A stretch of DNA of 64,000 bases from Brooklawnia sp032229645 (GTDB lineage Bacteria > Actinomycetota > Actinomycetes > Propionibacteriales > Propionibacteriaceae). Numbering within the stretch: the first letter of the stretch is position 1; each line of letters begins with the position of its first letter. The translations under genes and the position numbers were made by a program. Positions 27,220 to 35,448 of this stretch are shown piece by piece. The notes beneath the pieces are model-generated. The model ran no database searches. It saw only the letters and a program-made list of their open reading frames with translations, and had not been told where the DNA came from. The stretch is taken from contig CAVRLB010000003.1 of assembly GCA_963722295.1 (NCBI GenBank), positions 124,001 through 188,000 of the forward strand, given 5' to 3'.

Positions 27220-27305
27220 TGGTGCCCGGGAGGGGAGTCGAACCCCTACAGCCTTTCGGCCAGACGGGTTTGAGCCGTCCGCGTATACCATTCCGCCACC
27301 CGGGC
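27220..27305 (-). tRNA. tRNA-Leu (anticodon CAA)
   Basis: On the minus strand the 7-bp acceptor stem GCCCGGG/CCCGGGC, D arm, anticodon stem GACGG/CCGTC with loop CTCAAAC (anticodon CAA), a long variable arm (TGGCCGAAAGGCTG) and the T arm with GGTTCGACTC are all present. The long variable arm is class II, fitting leucine. The CCA end is encoded (27220-27222) after discriminator A. Confidence 0.96.
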
Positions 27306-27535
27306 TGATTTCAACCGGACCATTCTGGCACATCCTGGGCGAGGGCGCCATTCGGGTCCGCGAAAGGTCTCGTAGGGGCTGGTTGCAGCAAGTTCTGATC
27401 ATGGACCTCTCGGAGATCCTCCCTAGTGCGATAGGCTCTGTAGCGCGCTGGGCGATGGCGCCGACCTCGGCTGCTCAGGCAAACACACGATGGATTGTCC
27501 GGCTCATCCCGGACCTGCGGATTTGAGGGATCACT

Positions 27536-28147
27536 GTGAGTGACAGCAAGAAGTCAGGTGCGGCGAAGGCTCCGCGCGTGCTGGTCGCCGAAGATGAGGC
27601 ACTGATCCGTTTCGATCTTGTCGAACTGCTCAATGATGAGGGGTACGAGGTCGTCGGACAGGCCGGAGATGGCGAGACGGCGGTCCAACTGGCTCGTGAG
27701 CTTGAGCCAGATCTCGTCGTGATGGATGTCAAGATGCCCAAGATGAACGGCATTGCCGCAGCCGAGATCATCGCGTCCGAGCGGATTGCGCCGGTTGTCA
27801 TGCTGACTGCCTTCAGCCAACGCGATCTGGTTGAGCAGGCCCGCGAGGCCGGGGCAATGGCTTATGTGGTCAAGCCCTTCGACGCGTCCGACGTGGTGCC
27901 GGCGATCGAGATCGCGATCGCCCGATTTGCGGAGATTCGGGCCCTGGACGATGAGATCGACGATCTCGAAGAGCGTCTCGCCTCCCGCAAGATCGTCGAT
28001 CAGGCGAAGGGTTTGCTTCAGGAGAGCCTGGGGCTGACCGAGCCGGAGGCGTTCCGCTGGATTCAGAAGACTGCCATGGACCTGCGTAAGTCGATGCGTG
28101 AGGTTGCCGAAGGTGTCATCGATCACGCGAAGGCAAACCGCTCCTGA
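27536..28147 (+). CDS. ANTAR-domain response regulator (PdtaR type)
   Basis: 203 residues: a receiver domain (about 12-130) with acidic pocket EDE at 19-21, phosphoacceptor Asp64 (VVMDVKMPKMNG) and a VVKPFD lysine, then a C-terminal three-helix ANTAR domain (about 140-200, QAKGLLQESLGLTEPEAFRWIQ). ANTAR proteins bind paired RNA hairpins and prevent termination. Mycobacterial PdtaR partners the histidine kinase PdtaS encoded elsewhere. GTG start with GAGGGA 7 nt upstream. A GTCCGG/CCGGAC hairpin (27497-27514) lies in its leader. 27306-27535 holds no other feature I can support. Confidence 0.93.
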   Translation: MSDSKKSGAAKAPRVLVAEDEALIRFDLVELLNDEGYEVVGQAGDGETAVQLARELEPDLVVMDVKMPKMNGIAAAEIIASERIAPVVMLTAFSQRDLVEQAREAGAMAYVVKPFDASDVVPAIEIAIARFAEIRALDDEIDDLEERLASRKIVDQAKGLLQESLGLTEPEAFRWIQKTAMDLRKSMREVAEGVIDHAKANRS

Positions 28148-28319
28148 ACGGTCGGCTGCCACGACGGTCGCAGCCTGACCCCCAGGTCGCTTCCAGTCCG
28201 GCAGAGACGAGCGGATCGGTTCCTGGTTGCCGGGCAAGCGAGCCTATTTTTTCGGCGAGCGTCGGCAACCACGAACCTGTCCGCGGCCAAGACCCCTCGG
28301 GGGTGACGATCTCTGGTCC

Positions 28320-28718
28320 TCACCCGAGAATGCGGCAGCTCAGCCTGCCCGACGCGATCAGGCGCCTGTCATCGTCGGTGAGATCCACCCGGTAGATCGC
28401 GCTGCTCGCGCCCAGATGAAGTGCGGTCGCCACGCCGTGCACCCAACCCGACCGCACGCTGCGCAGATGGCTGACATTCAGCTCGGTGCCGACAGCCCGC
28501 CGAGCGGGTCCCGCGTGTTCGACCGCGCCGACCGATCCGAGTGTCTCCACGAGCGCTGCGGTGGCTCCGCCATGCCAGATGCCGTAGGGCTGGGTATTCC
28601 CGTCGACCGGGGCGCGTCCGCAGACTCGCTTAGCGCTGCGCTCGGTGATCACGATGCCGACCTTGGTGTCGAACGCGCTTTTCGAATTGGGGCCCAGGTC
28701 AGTCTCGGAATCGCTCAT
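28320..28718 (-). CDS. PaaI-type hotdog thioesterase
   Basis: About 132 residues with the hotdog-fold acyl-CoA thioesterase pattern: IWHGGATAALVETLGSVGA, carrying the HGG segment of the PaaI family, and VGTELNVSHLRSVRSGWVHG. Such enzymes hydrolyse aryl- or acyl-CoA thioesters; no specific substrate can be named. An ATG six codons upstream (28736) is an alternative start; neither has a well-spaced ribosome binding site. It converges with the ANTAR regulator gene and is divergent from polA. The 170-nt convergent gap holds only a weak ACCCC/GGGGT hairpin near 28292. Confidence 0.82.
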   Translation of the reverse strand: MSDSETDLGPNSKSAFDTKVGIVITERSAKRVCGRAPVDGNTQPYGIWHGGATAALVETLGSVGAVEHAGPARRAVGTELNVSHLRSVRSGWVHGVATALHLGASSAIYRVDLTDDDRRLIASGRLSCRILG

Positions 28719-28796
28719 GGCCTCACTGTGACACATCGCGTCCCACGCCTGCGGGCGCTGTCCGGCGCTGGACGCTGAAACGTCGGTCGTGGCGGC

Positions 28797-28802
28797 TACA
28801 GT
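28797..28802 (+). promoter_or_regulatory. leaderless -10 of polA
   Basis: TACAGT followed by 7 nt (CGGACAG) and the GTG at 28810. There is no Shine-Dalgarno. This choice of start removes seven residues from the longest frame. Confidence 0.55.
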
Positions 28803-28809
28803 CGGACAG

Positions 28810-31515
28810 GTGAACTCTCCAGTGACCAGCGCTCAGCCCAAGGTGATGCTCATCGATGGCCATTCGATGGCCTATCGCGCCTACTACGCTCTGCCGGTGG
28901 AAAACTTCGTTACGGCGTCCGGGCAGCACACCAATGCGGTATTCGGGTTCACTTCGATGCTCATCAACATCCTTCGCGATGAGCGCCCGACTCACGTAGC
29001 GGTGGCCTTTGACGTTTCACGCACCACCTTCCGCACCGCTGAATACCCCGACTACAAGGCCACCCGTTCCAAGAGCCCGGACGAGTTCGCCGGCCAGGTG
29101 GCGCTGATCACCGAGGTGCTGGATGCGCTCAAGATCCCGCACCTATCGCTGGACGGCTATGAGGCCGACGACCTCATAGCGACCCTGAGTGCGCGGGCGG
29201 ACGAACAGGGTTGGGAGAACATCGTCGTCACCGGGGATCGCGATTCCTTCCAGTTGGTCGACGCCAACACCACCGTGTTGTATCCGGTGCGCGGGGTCAG
29301 CGAACTCGCGCGGATGACCCCGGAGGCGATCGAGGCCAAGTACGGCGTCGCACCCCAGCGCTATCCCGAGCTGGCGGCGCTGGTGGGAGAGACCAGCGAC
29401 AACCTTCCCGGAGTGCCCGGAGTGGGGGTCAAGACGGCCGCGAAATGGCTGGCCAACTTCGACGGCTTGGAGAACCTGCTGGCGCGCGCCGAGCAGGTGC
29501 CAGGCAAGGCAGGCGCGTCCTTCAGGGAACACATCGACGATGTGCGTCGCAATCGTCGGCTGAACCGCCTGGTCAACGATCTGGAGCTCGTCCTTGGGTT
29601 ACCTGATCTCGAACTGCACGGCTGGGACAGAGACGCCGTTCACCAGCTCTTCGACGCTCTGGAGTTCCGGGTGCTGCGAGATCGCCTGCTCGAGGCCTTT
29701 CCCGATGACCAGAACGCCGAGGAACAGTCAGGGTTCGCGCTGGCAGGTCAGCGGCTGGCCGCCGGGCAACTCGCGGCCTGGCTGGCCGAGCACGCACAAG
29801 GCGAGCTGACCGGGCTGGACGCTTCCGGGCACTGGGGCTCTGGCCGCGGCGAGCTCACCGCACTGGCGCTGGCGAGCGCGGACGGGGCAGCCTGCTGGTT
29901 CGATACCGCCGATCTGGAGGCTCCCGACGAGCAGGCGCTCGCGCACTGGCTCGCCGATCCTGCGTTCGGCAAGTCGATGCATGCGGCCAAGGGGCCGATG
30001 CTAGCCGCCTGGGAACAGGGTTGGCAGCTGAACGGGCTGGTCTGCGACACCGAGTTGGCTGCCTATCTGCTGCGTCCCGACCAGCGGAGCTACGACCTGG
30101 CCGATCTGTCGATCAGATATCTCAAACGCGAACTGCGGGTCGATCCTTCGGGCGAAGGCGCCACCGATCAACAGATGCTCGACTTCGGCGACGAGGTTGG
30201 CGACGACGAGTCCGGGGCCGCGATGCTGCGTGCACGAGCAGTCACCGATCTGACGGCGACAATGACCGCCGAACTCGACGGGCTCGGTCAGCTGCGCCTC
30301 CTTGATGATCTCGAGCTGCCGCTGCAGCGGATCCTGGCGCGTATGGAGCGCACCGGCATTGCGCTGGACTGCGATGTGCTCGACCAGCTGTACTCGCAAT
30401 TCGATGCGCGTGTGCGCGCGGCCGAACAGGCCGCCTGGGACTCGGTGGATCAGCAGGTGAACCTGGGTTCCCCGAAGCAATTGCAGGCCGTCTTGTTCGA
30501 CCAGCTCGACCTGCCGCGCACCAAGAAGATCAAGTCCGGTTTTACGACCGACGCCGAGGCGCTCGAGGGGTTGTATGCACGCACCGGACATCCGTTCCTC
30601 GAACACCTGCTTGCACACCGCGATGCCATCAGGCTGCGCCAGGCGACCGAGGGGCTGCGCAAGTCGGTGACCGACGACGGCCGTGTGCACACCACCTATT
30701 TGCAGACCATCGCTGCCACCGGACGCCTCAGCTCGGCCGACCCCAACCTGCAAAACATCCCGATCCGGACCGAGGAGGGCCGCCGGATTCGCTCCGCCTT
30801 CTGCGTCGGCGATGGATTTGAAGCCTTGATGAGCGCGGACTATTCGCAGATCGAGATGCGGGTGATGGCCGATGCTTCGGGTGACGAAGACCTCATCGAG
30901 GCCTTCCGCAGCGGCGTGGACTTCCACACCGTGACCGCTTCGAAGGTCTTCGGAGTGCCCGCCGGCTTGGTGACGCCCACCCAGCGGGCCAGCGTCAAGC
31001 AGATGAACTACGGGCTGGCCTATGGGTTGTCGGCCTACGGTCTGTCGACCCGGCTGGGAGTCTCGGTTCCGGAGGCGCGCGAGCTGATGGACGACTACTT
31101 CACGACCTTCGGGGGAGTGCGCGACTACCTCAATGACCTCGTCGCCCAGGCTCGCCGCACCGGATTCACCGAGACCTTGGCCGGTCGTCGGCGCTACCTG
31201 CCCGACCTGATCTCGTCCAATCGGCAGCGCAGAGAGATGGCCGAGCGGATGGCGCTCAACGCGCCCATCCAGGGATCGGCCGCCGACATCATCAAGATCG
31301 CCATGATCGGTTTGGACCAAGCGCTGATGTCCAGCGGGCTGAAGTCGAGGGTGCTGTTGCAGATCCACGACGAACTGGTGCTGGAGATCGGTCCTGGCGA
31401 ACGCGACGCGGTCACCGACCTGGTGCGCGAGAAGATGGCCGGAGCAGCAAGCCTGATGGTGCCGCTCGACGTGTCGATCGGCTACGGCGCGACCTGGCTG
31501 GACGCCGCACATTGA
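28810..31515 (+). CDS. polA: DNA polymerase I
   Basis: 901 residues. The 5' nuclease domain occupies about 1-300 (MLIDGHSMAYRAYYALP, GYEADDLIATLS, VTGDRDSFQL, SDNLPGVPGVGVKTA). The middle domain (about 315-500) has lost the acidic residues of the 3'-5' exonuclease (GLDASG in place of the usual DxE motif), so proofreading is not expected, as in many actinobacteria. The polymerase domain has motif A DYSQIEMR (Asp677), motif B KQMNYGLAYGLSAYGLS and motif C QIHDELVLE (Asp854). It fills gaps after nucleotide excision repair and matures Okazaki fragments. Confidence 0.96.
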   Translation: MNSPVTSAQPKVMLIDGHSMAYRAYYALPVENFVTASGQHTNAVFGFTSMLINILRDERPTHVAVAFDVSRTTFRTAEYPDYKATRSKSPDEFAGQVALITEVLDALKIPHLSLDGYEADDLIATLSARADEQGWENIVVTGDRDSFQLVDANTTVLYPVRGVSELARMTPEAIEAKYGVAPQRYPELAALVGETSDNLPGVPGVGVKTAAKWLANFDGLENLLARAEQVPGKAGASFREHIDDVRRNRRLNRLVNDLELVLGLPDLELHGWDRDAVHQLFDALEFRVLRDRLLEAFPDDQNAEEQSGFALAGQRLAAGQLAAWLAEHAQGELTGLDASGHWGSGRGELTALALASADGAACWFDTADLEAPDEQALAHWLADPAFGKSMHAAKGPMLAAWEQGWQLNGLVCDTELAAYLLRPDQRSYDLADLSIRYLKRELRVDPSGEGATDQQMLDFGDEVGDDESGAAMLRARAVTDLTATMTAELDGLGQLRLLDDLELPLQRILARMERTGIALDCDVLDQLYSQFDARVRAAEQAAWDSVDQQVNLGSPKQLQAVLFDQLDLPRTKKIKSGFTTDAEALEGLYARTGHPFLEHLLAHRDAIRLRQATEGLRKSVTDDGRVHTTYLQTIAATGRLSSADPNLQNIPIRTEEGRRIRSAFCVGDGFEALMSADYSQIEMRVMADASGDEDLIEAFRSGVDFHTVTASKVFGVPAGLVTPTQRASVKQMNYGLAYGLSAYGLSTRLGVSVPEARELMDDYFTTFGGVRDYLNDLVAQARRTGFTETLAGRRRYLPDLISSNRQRREMAERMALNAPIQGSAADIIKIAMIGLDQALMSSGLKSRVLLQIHDELVLEIGPGERDAVTDLVREKMAGAASLMVPLDVSIGYGATWLDAAH

Positions 31516-31528
31516 GACAATGGTCGGT

Positions 31529-32227
31529 CTAACCCCGGATCAGATCGCCGTAGTAGATCATCCGCCCCAGCGCTTCGCCGCTGGAGTCGTAGTCCGAGCA
31601 GACGATCAGCGCGAACTTCGGATCGCCGATCTGGTCGTAGAGGATGTCGGAGGTGTTGTCGTAGTCGGCCACCATCACGTGGGTGCTGCCGGAATAGCGA
31701 TAGCACGCGGACGAACCGTCCGAACCGCTGATCATGACGACATCTCCGGGATTCAGCAGCCCGTTGTTGAGCTGATTGCCCAGCGCGCCGCCGTATCGGA
31801 AGGTATGGCTACTGAGCACGGCCTTGCCTACCGTGGAACCGATCAGGGGGCCCTGGTTGAACCAGGCGACCGTATACCCCGCGTTGTCGGGCGGTGTCGC
31901 GGGCGCGGCACCGGAGGCGTCCAGCCCCAGGCTGATCATTGGAAGCTCCATGCCGTGACCGATGAGCTTCACCCGGACAGGATCGGTGATCTGCACAGGC
32001 TCGGCCGGGCAACCCTCGGCCAGTGCATCCGCCGTTGTGCCGTCGGCATCCGTGGTCTGGTCGCCGTGGGTTCCGTTGCCGCCGGCCTCACCGGTCTGGG
32101 AGAGTCCCGGCAGCAGCGACTGGGACGTCCCGCCCTGCTCGATGAACCGGATCGCCACGATCGCGAAGACGGCGACGACGAAGAGCACAGCGATGATCGC
32201 TGGGATCCGGGTGTTGCGATGACGCAT
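31529..32227 (-). CDS. class F-like sortase
   Basis: 232 residues: one N-terminal membrane helix (about 9-28), a Gly/Thr-rich linker to about residue 70, then a sortase core. The catalytic triad is visible as His141 (SSHTFR), Cys210 (LIVCSD) and Arg222 (GRMIYYG). Sortases attach proteins to peptidoglycan or act on other envelope substrates; class F enzymes are typical of actinobacteria and their substrates are poorly known. No sorting-signal protein is encoded nearby, so it may be a housekeeping enzyme. It converges with polA (13-nt gap) and is divergent from rpsA. SD AGGAAAG. Confidence 0.85.
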   Translation of the reverse strand: MRHRNTRIPAIIAVLFVVAVFAIVAIRFIEQGGTSQSLLPGLSQTGEAGGNGTHGDQTTDADGTTADALAEGCPAEPVQITDPVRVKLIGHGMELPMISLGLDASGAAPATPPDNAGYTVAWFNQGPLIGSTVGKAVLSSHTFRYGGALGNQLNNGLLNPGDVVMISGSDGSSACYRYSGSTHVMVADYDNTSDILYDQIGDPKFALIVCSDYDSSGEALGRMIYYGDLIRG

Positions 32228-32299
32228 CTGGGGACGCTTTCCTGAGTCGAACTGGAGCTGCCTTCTTTGAAGCTATCAAACCTTCTGTCACAAGCCGAG

Positions 32300-32320
32300 T
32301 GACCATAGTCGTCATGGTCA
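32300..32320. promoter_or_regulatory. operator-like inverted repeat between sortase and rpsA
   Basis: TGACCAT (32300-32306) and ATGGTCA (32314-32320) form a perfect 7-bp inverted repeat with a 7-nt spacer. It lies 70-90 nt upstream of the sortase start and about 33 nt before the rpsA -35. No factor is assigned. Confidence 0.45.
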
Positions 32321-32352
32321 GTCGAGCGGCCGAGACCGGTGACTGACCCAGA

Positions 32353-32382
32353 TTGACCCCCCTTGTTGCGCGCGATTACTAT
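32353..32382 (+). promoter_or_regulatory. rpsA promoter
   Basis: TTGACC (32353-32358), 18-bp spacer, TACTAT (32377-32382). This predicts a start near 32389 and a 5' leader of about 108 nt containing a GCAGC-GAA-GCTGC hairpin (32432-32444). Confidence 0.6.
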
Positions 32383-32497
32383 TAAGGTGCATTGCGGTCT
32401 GTGCCGTCTCGGACCGAGTAGGTGGCGCGTGCAGCGAAGCTGCGTGGCCGTGGTGCATCCAATCGAACATATAACCCAGCAATCGGAGCCCTACTAC

Positions 32498-33949
32498 ATG
32501 ACCTCCTCCACTGAGGCCTCGAACAAGGTCGCAATCGACGACATCGGCACGCCAGAAGCCTTCGAGGCCGCGGTCGATTCCACTATCAAATACTTCAACG
32601 ACGGAGACATCGTCACTGGCACCGTCGTCAAAGTCGATCGCGACGAGGTCCTCCTCGACATCGGCTACAAGACTGAAGGCGTTATTCCTTCCAAGGAGCT
32701 GTCCATCAAGCACGACGTCGATCCTTTCGATGTCGTCAAGGTGGGTGACGAGGTCGAAGCCCTCGTCCAGCAGAAGGAGGACAAGGAAGGGCGCCTGATC
32801 CTGTCCAAGAAGCGCGCCCAGTACGAGCGCGCCTGGGGCACCATCGAGAAGATCAAGGAATCCGATGGTGTCGTCACCGGCTCCGTCATTGAGGTTGTCA
32901 AGGGCGGCCTGATCGTCGATATCGGCCTGCGTGGCTTCCTACCGGCTTCTCTGGTCGAGATGCGCCGTGTCCGCGACCTGCAGCCCTATGTGGGTCAGGA
33001 GCTTGAGGCCAAGATCATTGAGCTGGACAAGAACCGCAACAACGTTGTGCTGAGCCGTCGCGCATGGCTGGAGCAGACGCAGTCGGAGGTCCGTCAGTCG
33101 TTCCTGCATCAGCTGCAGAAGGGCCAGATCCGCAAGGGTGTTGTCTCGTCCATCGTCAACTTCGGTGCGTTCGTCGATCTTGGTGGTGTGGACGGTCTGG
33201 TACACGTTTCCGAGCTGAGCTGGAAGCACATCGATCACCCGAGCGAGGTCGTCGAGGTTGGCCAGCAGGTCACCGTCGAGGTCAAGGACGTCGAGCTCGA
33301 CCGCGAGCGTGTCTCGCTGTCGCTGCGCGCCACCCAGGAAGATCCGTGGCAGACCTTCGCCCGCACCCACCAGATCGGTGAGATCGTGCCCGGCAAGGTC
33401 ACCAAGCTTGTTCCGTTCGGCGCCTTCGTGCGCGTCGAGGACGGCATTGAGGGTCTGGTGCACGTCTCCGAACTGGCGGAGCGTCATGTGGAGATCCCGG
33501 AGCAGGTCGTCGCTGTGGGCGACGAGGTCATGGTCAAGATCATCGATATCGACCTGGAGCGCCGCCGCATCTCGCTGTCGCTCAAGCAGGCCAACCAGGG
33601 TGTCGACATCCAGGCCGAGGACTTCGATCCGTCGCTGTACGGCATGACCGCCAGCTACGACGACGCCGGCAACTACATCTACCCCGAGGGCTTCGATCCG
33701 GAGACCAACGAGTGGAAGCCGGGCTTCGAGGAGCAGCAGGCTGCTTGGGAGGCCCAGTACGCCGAGGCTCAGGCCCGTTGGCTGGCCTTGAAGAAGCAGG
33801 CTGCCGAGGCCGAGGAATCGGCCGTGGCGGCAGCCCGCGCGGAGGCCACCGAGTACTCGTCCGAGACGAGTGCTCCGGCCGAAGGCTCGCTGGCCTCCGA
33901 CGAGGCGCTGCAGGCGCTGCGCAATAAGCTGACCAGCGGCAACGAGTGA
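32498..33949 (+). CDS. rpsA: 30S ribosomal protein S1
   Basis: 483 residues with four S1 RNA-binding domains (about 33-105, 118-190, 205-277 and 292-364), each with the G-x-V...G-x-F/L-V beta-barrel pattern (for example SSIVNFGAFVDLGGVDGLVH). A C-terminal acidic, Ala/Glu-rich tail follows, as in other actinobacterial S1 proteins, which have four instead of six domains. S1 helps leadered mRNAs bind the 30S subunit. ATG with GGAG 9 nt upstream; the in-frame extension upstream lies within the probable leader. Confidence 0.95.
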   Translation: MTSSTEASNKVAIDDIGTPEAFEAAVDSTIKYFNDGDIVTGTVVKVDRDEVLLDIGYKTEGVIPSKELSIKHDVDPFDVVKVGDEVEALVQQKEDKEGRLILSKKRAQYERAWGTIEKIKESDGVVTGSVIEVVKGGLIVDIGLRGFLPASLVEMRRVRDLQPYVGQELEAKIIELDKNRNNVVLSRRAWLEQTQSEVRQSFLHQLQKGQIRKGVVSSIVNFGAFVDLGGVDGLVHVSELSWKHIDHPSEVVEVGQQVTVEVKDVELDRERVSLSLRATQEDPWQTFARTHQIGEIVPGKVTKLVPFGAFVRVEDGIEGLVHVSELAERHVEIPEQVVAVGDEVMVKIIDIDLERRRISLSLKQANQGVDIQAEDFDPSLYGMTASYDDAGNYIYPEGFDPETNEWKPGFEEQQAAWEAQYAEAQARWLALKKQAAEAEESAVAAARAEATEYSSETSAPAEGSLASDEALQALRNKLTSGNE

Positions 33950-33980
33950 TCGTGCACTGCTGATCATTGAGCGAATGGTG

Positions 33981-34020
33981 CGGCCCCGGACTGTGATGGT
34001 CCGGGGCCGTTTCTGTTGTT
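33981..34020 (+). terminator. Rho-independent terminator of rpsA
   Basis: CGGCCCCGGAC (33981-33991) and GTCCGGGGCCG (33999-34009) form a perfect 11-bp stem with a 7-nt loop, followed by TTTCTGTTGTT. Confidence 0.93.
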
Positions 34021-34043
34021 GTGCCGTTGACGTGGTGACGCGT

Positions 34044-34049
34044 TAGGCT
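34044..34049 (+). promoter_or_regulatory. leaderless -10 of the 30-codon ORF upstream of coaE
   Basis: TAGGCT followed by 7 nt (CGGCTGC) and an ATG at 34057. It lies 24 nt past the rpsA terminator and so is the likely promoter for the ORF and coaE. A TTGACG at 34027-34032 is too close (11 bp) to be a standard -35. Confidence 0.5.
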
Positions 34050-34056
34050 CGGCTGC

Positions 34057-34149
34057 ATGATCGCTGCTGGTGCCGACGACGGGATCGTCCTTGTTTGTGT
34101 CGGTGGTCTTTGCACTCCTGACGGTGTGATCCGGGTGACGGCCCGGTGA
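34057..34149 (+). CDS. 30-residue leader ORF coupled to coaE
   Basis: A short open frame, MIAAGADDGIVLVCVGGL then CTPDGVIRVTAR, begins at an ATG placed 7 nt after a TAGGCT -10 and ends with a TGA that overlaps the coaE GTG (GTGA). coaE itself has no evident Shine-Dalgarno, so translation of this ORF could deliver ribosomes to coaE. It may be a functional small protein, a leader peptide, or simply a re-initiation device. No homologue is recognised. Confidence 0.5.
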   Translation: MIAAGADDGIVLVCVGGLCTPDGVIRVTAR

Positions 34150-34754
34150 GCGTGCTCAGCGTCGCACTGACCGGCGGAATCGCGTCCGGAAAGACCGCCG
34201 TTGCGCGGATGCTGGCCGAGCGCGGTGCAATCATCGTCGACTCGGATCTGCTATCCAGACAAGTCGTGGAGCCGGGCACACCGGGGTTGGCGGCCATCGT
34301 CGATCGTTTCGGTCGGTCGGTGGTGGCGGCCGACGGTAGCCTTGACCGGCAGGTGCTGGGCGAGATCATTTTTGCCGATGGCCGGGCTCGTGCCGATCTC
34401 AACGACATCGTCCACCCCGAGGTGCGCCGCCGCCGTGCCGAGACGATCGCCTCGGCGCCGGACGGGTCGATCGTTGTTTCGGTCATCCCGCTGTTGGTCG
34501 AGAGCGGCCTGCAAGACGACTTCGATGGTGTCATCGTCGTCGACCTGCCCATCAGCACCCAGGTCGATCGTTTGAAAGCTCGCAACGGCTTGAACGATGA
34601 CCAGGCGCGGGCCCGGGTGACGGCACAGGCGAGCGGCGATGAACGGCTTGCAGCGGCAGATTGGGTAATCGAGAACTCTGGATCGTACGACCAGCTGCGA
34701 GCCCAGGTCGAGATGGTATGGGACGCTCTCACAACCAAGGTTATAGCCTTATAG
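34146..34754 (+). CDS. coaE: dephospho-CoA kinase
   Basis: 202 residues; phosphorylates the 3' hydroxyl of the ribose in dephospho-CoA, the last step of coenzyme A synthesis. P-loop VALTGGIASGKTAVARML at the N terminus, DSDLLSRQVVEPG and HPEVRRRR are family motifs. The length matches standalone CoaE; some actinobacterial homologues carry an extra C-terminal DUF, absent here. The GTG start overlaps the upstream 30-codon ORF and lacks its own SD. The stop lies inside the inverted repeat of the next gene. Confidence 0.93.
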   Translation: MSVLSVALTGGIASGKTAVARMLAERGAIIVDSDLLSRQVVEPGTPGLAAIVDRFGRSVVAADGSLDRQVLGEIIFADGRARADLNDIVHPEVRRRRAETIASAPDGSIVVSVIPLLVESGLQDDFDGVIVVDLPISTQVDRLKARNGLNDDQARARVTAQASGDERLAAADWVIENSGSYDQLRAQVEMVWDALTTKVIAL

Positions 34755-34782
34755 TTACAAATATAAGGATGTGCCCTAAACT
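34747..34782 (+). promoter_or_regulatory. AT-rich inverted repeat and leaderless promoter of the SatD-like cassette
   Basis: CCTTATA (34747-34753) and TATAAGG (34762-34768) are perfect 7-bp arms around an 8-nt spacer. GTTACA (34754-34759), within that spacer, is 17 bp from TAAACT (34777-34782), so the repeat straddles the probable -35. TAAACT is followed by 6 nt and the ATG of the SatD-like gene: a leaderless start. A protein bound at the repeat would block the promoter. The gene's own C-terminal helix-turn-helix makes autoregulation a natural guess. Confidence 0.65.
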
Positions 34783-34788
34783 AGGGTC

Positions 34789-35448
34789 ATGGTTTACGAC
34801 GGAGTTCCGGTTGCCGTGGTCAATGTGGACCAGCAGGCCTCGCGCCGGAGTCCGGACCTGGTGCCGACCGCGTTGGCCGAGCTCAGCCGGGTGGATGGAT
34901 TGTTATTGGGGTTCGAGCGGACCGCGGGCGATGAGGTTCAGGGAGTCTGCGGCACGCCTTCGGCGGTGGTTGATCTGGTGCTACGGCTGACCCGGTTGGG
35001 CGGCTGGCGGATCGGTATCGGGATCGGGCCGGTCGAGATGCCGCTGCCGACGTCGACGCGGCAAGCCCGTGGTGCGGCGTACCTGGTGGCGCGGGAAGCC
35101 ATCGAGACGAGGCGGACGGCGCAGTCGTTGCGGCTGATCAGCGCTTTGCAGGGCGAGGGCCACGGAGATGTCAGTGCTGCCACCTATGGTGGTTTGCAGG
35201 AGGCGGCCTGGTACTCCGAATCGGCGCTGATCGCGTTGCGGGCATTGGCCGGGCGCCGTACATCCGAGGGCTGGGAGGTGATCGAGTTGGCGACGAGAAC
35301 AGGCACGCAACGCGAAGTTGCGCAGCAGTTGGGTATCACGCAGGCTGCCGTCTCGCAGCGGTTGACCGCGGCCGCTGTCGACGAAGTCGATCGCCTTCGG
35401 GAACTGGCAATCATCACTGTGGCAGCGGCGATGGAGTGGTCGCGATGA
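34789..35448 (+). CDS. SatD-like protein with C-terminal helix-turn-helix
   Basis: 219 residues. The first 130 resemble the SatD family (early VVNVDQQASRRS, then a GDEVQG segment and GIGIGPVE), of unknown biochemical function. The last 60 carry a helix-turn-helix, REVAQQLGITQAAVSQRL, so DNA binding is likely. It starts a cassette with a membrane protein (ATGA overlap) and an HD-domain protein (no gap). Family genes are often linked to such membrane proteins in other bacteria. The SatD label is by pattern, moderately certain; the function is unknown. Confidence 0.7.
   Translation: MVYDGVPVAVVNVDQQASRRSPDLVPTALAELSRVDGLLLGFERTAGDEVQGVCGTPSAVVDLVLRLTRLGGWRIGIGIGPVEMPLPTSTRQARGAAYLVAREAIETRRTAQSLRLISALQGEGHGDVSAATYGGLQEAAWYSESALIALRALAGRRTSEGWEVIELATRTGTQREVAQQLGITQAAVSQRLTAAAVDEVDRLRELAIITVAAAMEWSR

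Noticed and set aside
27085..27402. Minus-strand 105-codon ORF over the tRNA and tandem repeat
   Set aside because: It reads straight through tRNA-Leu(CAA) and the repeat array, so it is not a gene.
28291..28304. ACCCC-TCG-GGGGT hairpin between the ANTAR regulator and the thioesterase gene
   Set aside because: Five-base stem with a 3-nt loop and no T-run; not a convincing terminator.
28797..28812. GTG at 28810 as unlikely because the open frame starts earlier
   Set aside because: The earlier starts lack any site, while the GTG matches the leaderless spacing seen at other genes, so the GTG was kept.
30001..31512. 503-codon minus-strand open frame opposite polA
   Set aside because: Shadow of the polymerase domain; no recognisable domain.
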